From contig NZ_CAMPHH010000192.1 in the NCBI RefSeq assembly GCF_946885855.1, positions 1-6,619 of the forward strand: a DNA stretch of 6,619 nucleotides, given 5' to 3'. Source of the stretch: an uncultured Actinotalea sp. GTDB lineage: Bacteria; Actinomycetota; Actinomycetes; Actinomycetales; Cellulomonadaceae. A program made the translations under genes and the position numbers. This document shows, in pieces, positions 4,928 to 6,619 of this stretch (the first letter of the stretch is position 1; each line of letters begins with the position of its first letter). Under the pieces are notes generated by a model, which had not been told where the DNA came from, did no database searches, and saw only the letters and a list, made by a program, of their open reading frames with translations.

Positions 4928-6244
4928 TCAGCGCCCGTCGGGCCCGGGCACCGCGCCCGGCTCGACCGCCGGGCTCGCGAACGGGTCCGTGACCGGCTCG
5001 GTGGGGGCCGGTCCGGTGCCCGCTCCGGTGTCCGCCGTGGGCAGCGGTGCCGCCGCCTTCATGACGAGGAGCCCGACGAGGACCGGGACGGTGATCGCCA
5101 GGAGCGACTGCCGGTACCCGACCTGCTCGGCGAGCAGGCCCAGGAGCGGCGGTCCCGCGAGGAACGCGCTGTAGCCGATGGTCGAGACGACGGCGACGCG
5201 CGCGGCGGCCTGCCGCGGGTCGTCCGACGCGGCACTCATGCCGACCGGGAAGCCGAGCGCGGCGCCCATGCCCCACGCGACGATGCCGAGCATCGCGACC
5301 GGCAGGCTGTCGACGAGGCCGAAGACGAGCAGGCCGACGAGGGACAGCCCGGCGGCGAGCCGCAGCACGCGGACCCGCCCCCACCGGTCCAGCAGCGCCG
5401 TGCCGAGCAGGCGCATCCCGGTCATCGCGGTGACGAAGACGGCGAACGCCACGGCACCGACCGCGTTGCTCGTCCCGAACCCGTCGACGACGGCGAGGGC
5501 CACCCAGTCGTTCGCGGCCCCCTCCGTGAGCGCCGCGGCCAGGACGACGACGCCGATGAGCAGCGTGCGGGGCTCGCGCCAGGCCGCGAAGGCGCTCCTG
5601 CGCGGCGCACCGCCCGCGTCGTGCCCGTCCGCGGCGGCGTCGTGGGTCCCGGCCGGCAGGAACGCCCGGACCGCCCACAGGACGCCCGCGAGGCTGATCA
5701 GCAGGACGACGGCGAGGTGCGTGATGACGGGCAGGCCGGCCCAGGCGGCGGCGGCGCCGATCCCGGCGCCGGCGATGGTGCCGACGGAGAACCCCGCGTG
5801 GAAGCGCGGCATGACCGACTTCCCGAGACGCTGCTCGACGGCGGCGCCCTCGATGTTCATCGCGGCGTCCCAGACGCCGGCGCCGATCCCGAAGAAGATG
5901 AGGCCCACCCCGGCGAGCACCAGCGAGCCGAGCTCCACGGCGGTGGCGGCGACGAGCAGCCCGCCCACGTTGGACGCGGCGAACACCGCGACGGCCAGGC
6001 GCGCCCCGATCCGCTGGACCACGAGCCCGGACAGCGGCAGCGCGACGAGTGACCCACCGGCGCCGACGAGCAGGAGGATCCCGAGCTCGTTCGGCCGCAG
6101 GTCGAGCGCGTCCCGCACGGCCGGCAGGCGCGAGGCCCAGCTGGCGAACGTCACGCCGCTGATGAGGAAGGTGACGAAGACCGCGACCATCGCGGCACGG
6201 ACCCCGGGCTCGGCGGCGGGGCGCGTCGTCGGTGCGGCGCTCAC
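4928..6244 (-). CDS. MFS transporter (YbjJ-like), substrate unknown
   Basis: A 438-residue inner-membrane carrier of the major facilitator superfamily with about 12 hydrophobic segments in two six-span halves: 18-33, 54-73, 82-101, 106-124, 150-168 and 172-192, then a loop with His/Asp/Gly-rich sequence (197-225), then 228-247, 258-276, 293-313, 315-335, 348-370 and 378-396. The loop 2-3 motif is a variant (GLVVQRIGAR, 73-82), and its second-half counterpart LLDRWGR is at 284-290. SGVTFASWASRLPAVRDAL (29-47), AAMNIEG (127-133) and FHAGFSVGT (148-156) recall the YbjJ-like group, whose substrates are poorly known. A Pro/Gly-rich tail of about 40 residues ends the protein. GTG at 6244 is chosen over GTG at 6250: it overlaps the upstream stop as GTGA and has GGAG 8 nt before it, against 2 nt for the other. 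Confidence 0.88.
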   Translation of the reverse strand: MSAAPTTRPAAEPGVRAAMVAVFVTFLISGVTFASWASRLPAVRDALDLRPNELGILLLVGAGGSLVALPLSGLVVQRIGARLAVAVFAASNVGGLLVAATAVELGSLVLAGVGLIFFGIGAGVWDAAMNIEGAAVEQRLGKSVMPRFHAGFSVGTIAGAGIGAAAAWAGLPVITHLAVVLLISLAGVLWAVRAFLPAGTHDAAADGHDAGGAPRRSAFAAWREPRTLLIGVVVLAAALTEGAANDWVALAVVDGFGTSNAVGAVAFAVFVTAMTGMRLLGTALLDRWGRVRVLRLAAGLSLVGLLVFGLVDSLPVAMLGIVAWGMGAALGFPVGMSAASDDPRQAAARVAVVSTIGYSAFLAGPPLLGLLAEQVGYRQSLLAITVPVLVGLLVMKAAAPLPTADTGAGTGPAPTEPVTDPFASPAVEPGAVPGPDGR

Positions 6245-6619
6245 CGGCACGGCTCCGGCTCGAGCGCGGCCGCGCGCAGGCGGGCGACGGCGTCGTCGTC
6301 GAGGACGACCGTCGCGGTCGCGGCGCCCACCGCGCGGCCGCTCGGCGCCCCGGCCGCGGCGGGGACACGCGCGGGCGCCGGGAGGCGCCCGGCGCCCGGG
6401 GTGCGCGCGGCCTCGGCCTCCGGCGTCCGCACGGTCGAGGCGAGCGCGATGCTCAGCGCGAGGCCGACGGCGACCAGGAGGAGTGCCCGGCGCGCCCCGA
6501 CCGCCTCGGCGACCGCCCCCAGCAGCGGGGGCGCGACGATCGCGGACACCGACGCGAACGCCGAGCCCACGGCGACCCGGCCGGCCAGAGCCGGATGCGG
6601 GCGTCCTTGGTCAGCCCCC
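6241..6619 (-). CDS. MFS transporter, C-terminal fragment (runs off right edge)
   Basis: The frame is open from the window edge to the TGA at 6243-6241, so the gene begins outside the window. The codon at 6570 that could be read as a start is GTG and is better read as an internal valine: upstream residues GRPHPALAGRVAV continue a typical loop 10-11 sequence. The last 126 residues contain two hydrophobic helices, SAFASVSAIVAPPLLGAVAE and ALLLVAVGLALSIALA, matching MFS helices 11 and 12. A roughly 60-residue Ala/Pro/Arg-rich cytoplasmic tail follows. The RVAVxS...PPLLG pattern matches residues 349-368 of the downstream transporter, so the pair may be related copies. The stop overlaps the next start as GTGA, which implies co-translation. 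Confidence 0.75.
   Translation of the reverse strand, partial: GADQGRPHPALAGRVAVGSAFASVSAIVAPPLLGAVAEAVGARRALLLVAVGLALSIALASTVRTPEAEAARTPGAGRLPAPARVPAAAGAPSGRAVGAATATVVLDDDAVARLRAAALEPEPCR
6253..6256 (-). promoter_or_regulatory. ribosome binding site fixing the MFS start at 6244
   Basis: GGAG on the minus strand lies inside the end of the upstream transporter gene, 8 nt before GTG 6244. It is only 2 nt before the alternative GTG 6250, so it favours the shorter protein. Confidence 0.5.

Noticed and set aside
5621..6052. Plus-strand frame opposite the MFS gene
   Set aside because: Asp/Gly/Glu-rich repetitive composition that is the complement of hydrophobic transporter codons.
6571..6619. Possible start of a short separate gene at the GTG at 6570
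   Set aside because: The frame stays open to the window edge, and its upstream residues continue an MFS loop and helix, so this is the end of a longer gene.

Overview
The window comes from a very GC-rich genome. Coding regions use almost only G/C-ending codons, genes overlap by 4 nt (ATGA/GTGA), starts include GTG, and one gene looks leaderless. This fits an actinobacterium. The protein sequences suggest the Micrococcales (Cellulomonas or Isoptericola-like), but that narrower placement is an impression from memory.

Layout, left to right. (1) Bases 2-889, plus strand: the C-terminal five-sixths or so of an adenosine deaminase-family enzyme, with its 5' end outside the window. (2) Bases 890-1091: an intergenic control region. 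It holds a hairpin, an imperfect 27-bp direct repeat with a third inverted copy of its core, and a weak promoter overlapped by a 26-bp inverted repeat that resembles a YtrA-type operator. (3) Bases 1092-3480, plus strand: a tight three-gene operon with ATGA overlaps. It encodes two paralogous multi-pass membrane proteins of no family I can name, then a short GntR regulator of the YtrA type. (4) Bases 3445-3648, minus strand: a 67-residue single-span membrane protein whose 3' end overlaps the regulator gene tail to tail. (5) Bases 3694-4872, minus strand: murB, the peptidoglycan-precursor reductase, starting at GTG with a -10-like hexamer placed as in leaderless genes. (6) Bases 4928-6244, minus strand: a complete 12-span MFS transporter, preceded by (7) the C-terminal end of a second MFS transporter that enters from the right edge. 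The two overlap by GTGA.

How the genes may work together: the three-gene operon is the part most likely to be an undescribed system. It has the architecture of a self-regulated YtrA-type locus, but two paralogous membrane proteins stand where an ABC ATPase and permease are usually expected. Its likely operator lies in its own promoter, and its position between add and murB suggests an accessory unit placed in a housekeeping neighbourhood. The minus-strand group looks like ordinary core metabolism and transport. No tRNA, rRNA, CRISPR array, insertion sequence or phage gene was seen.
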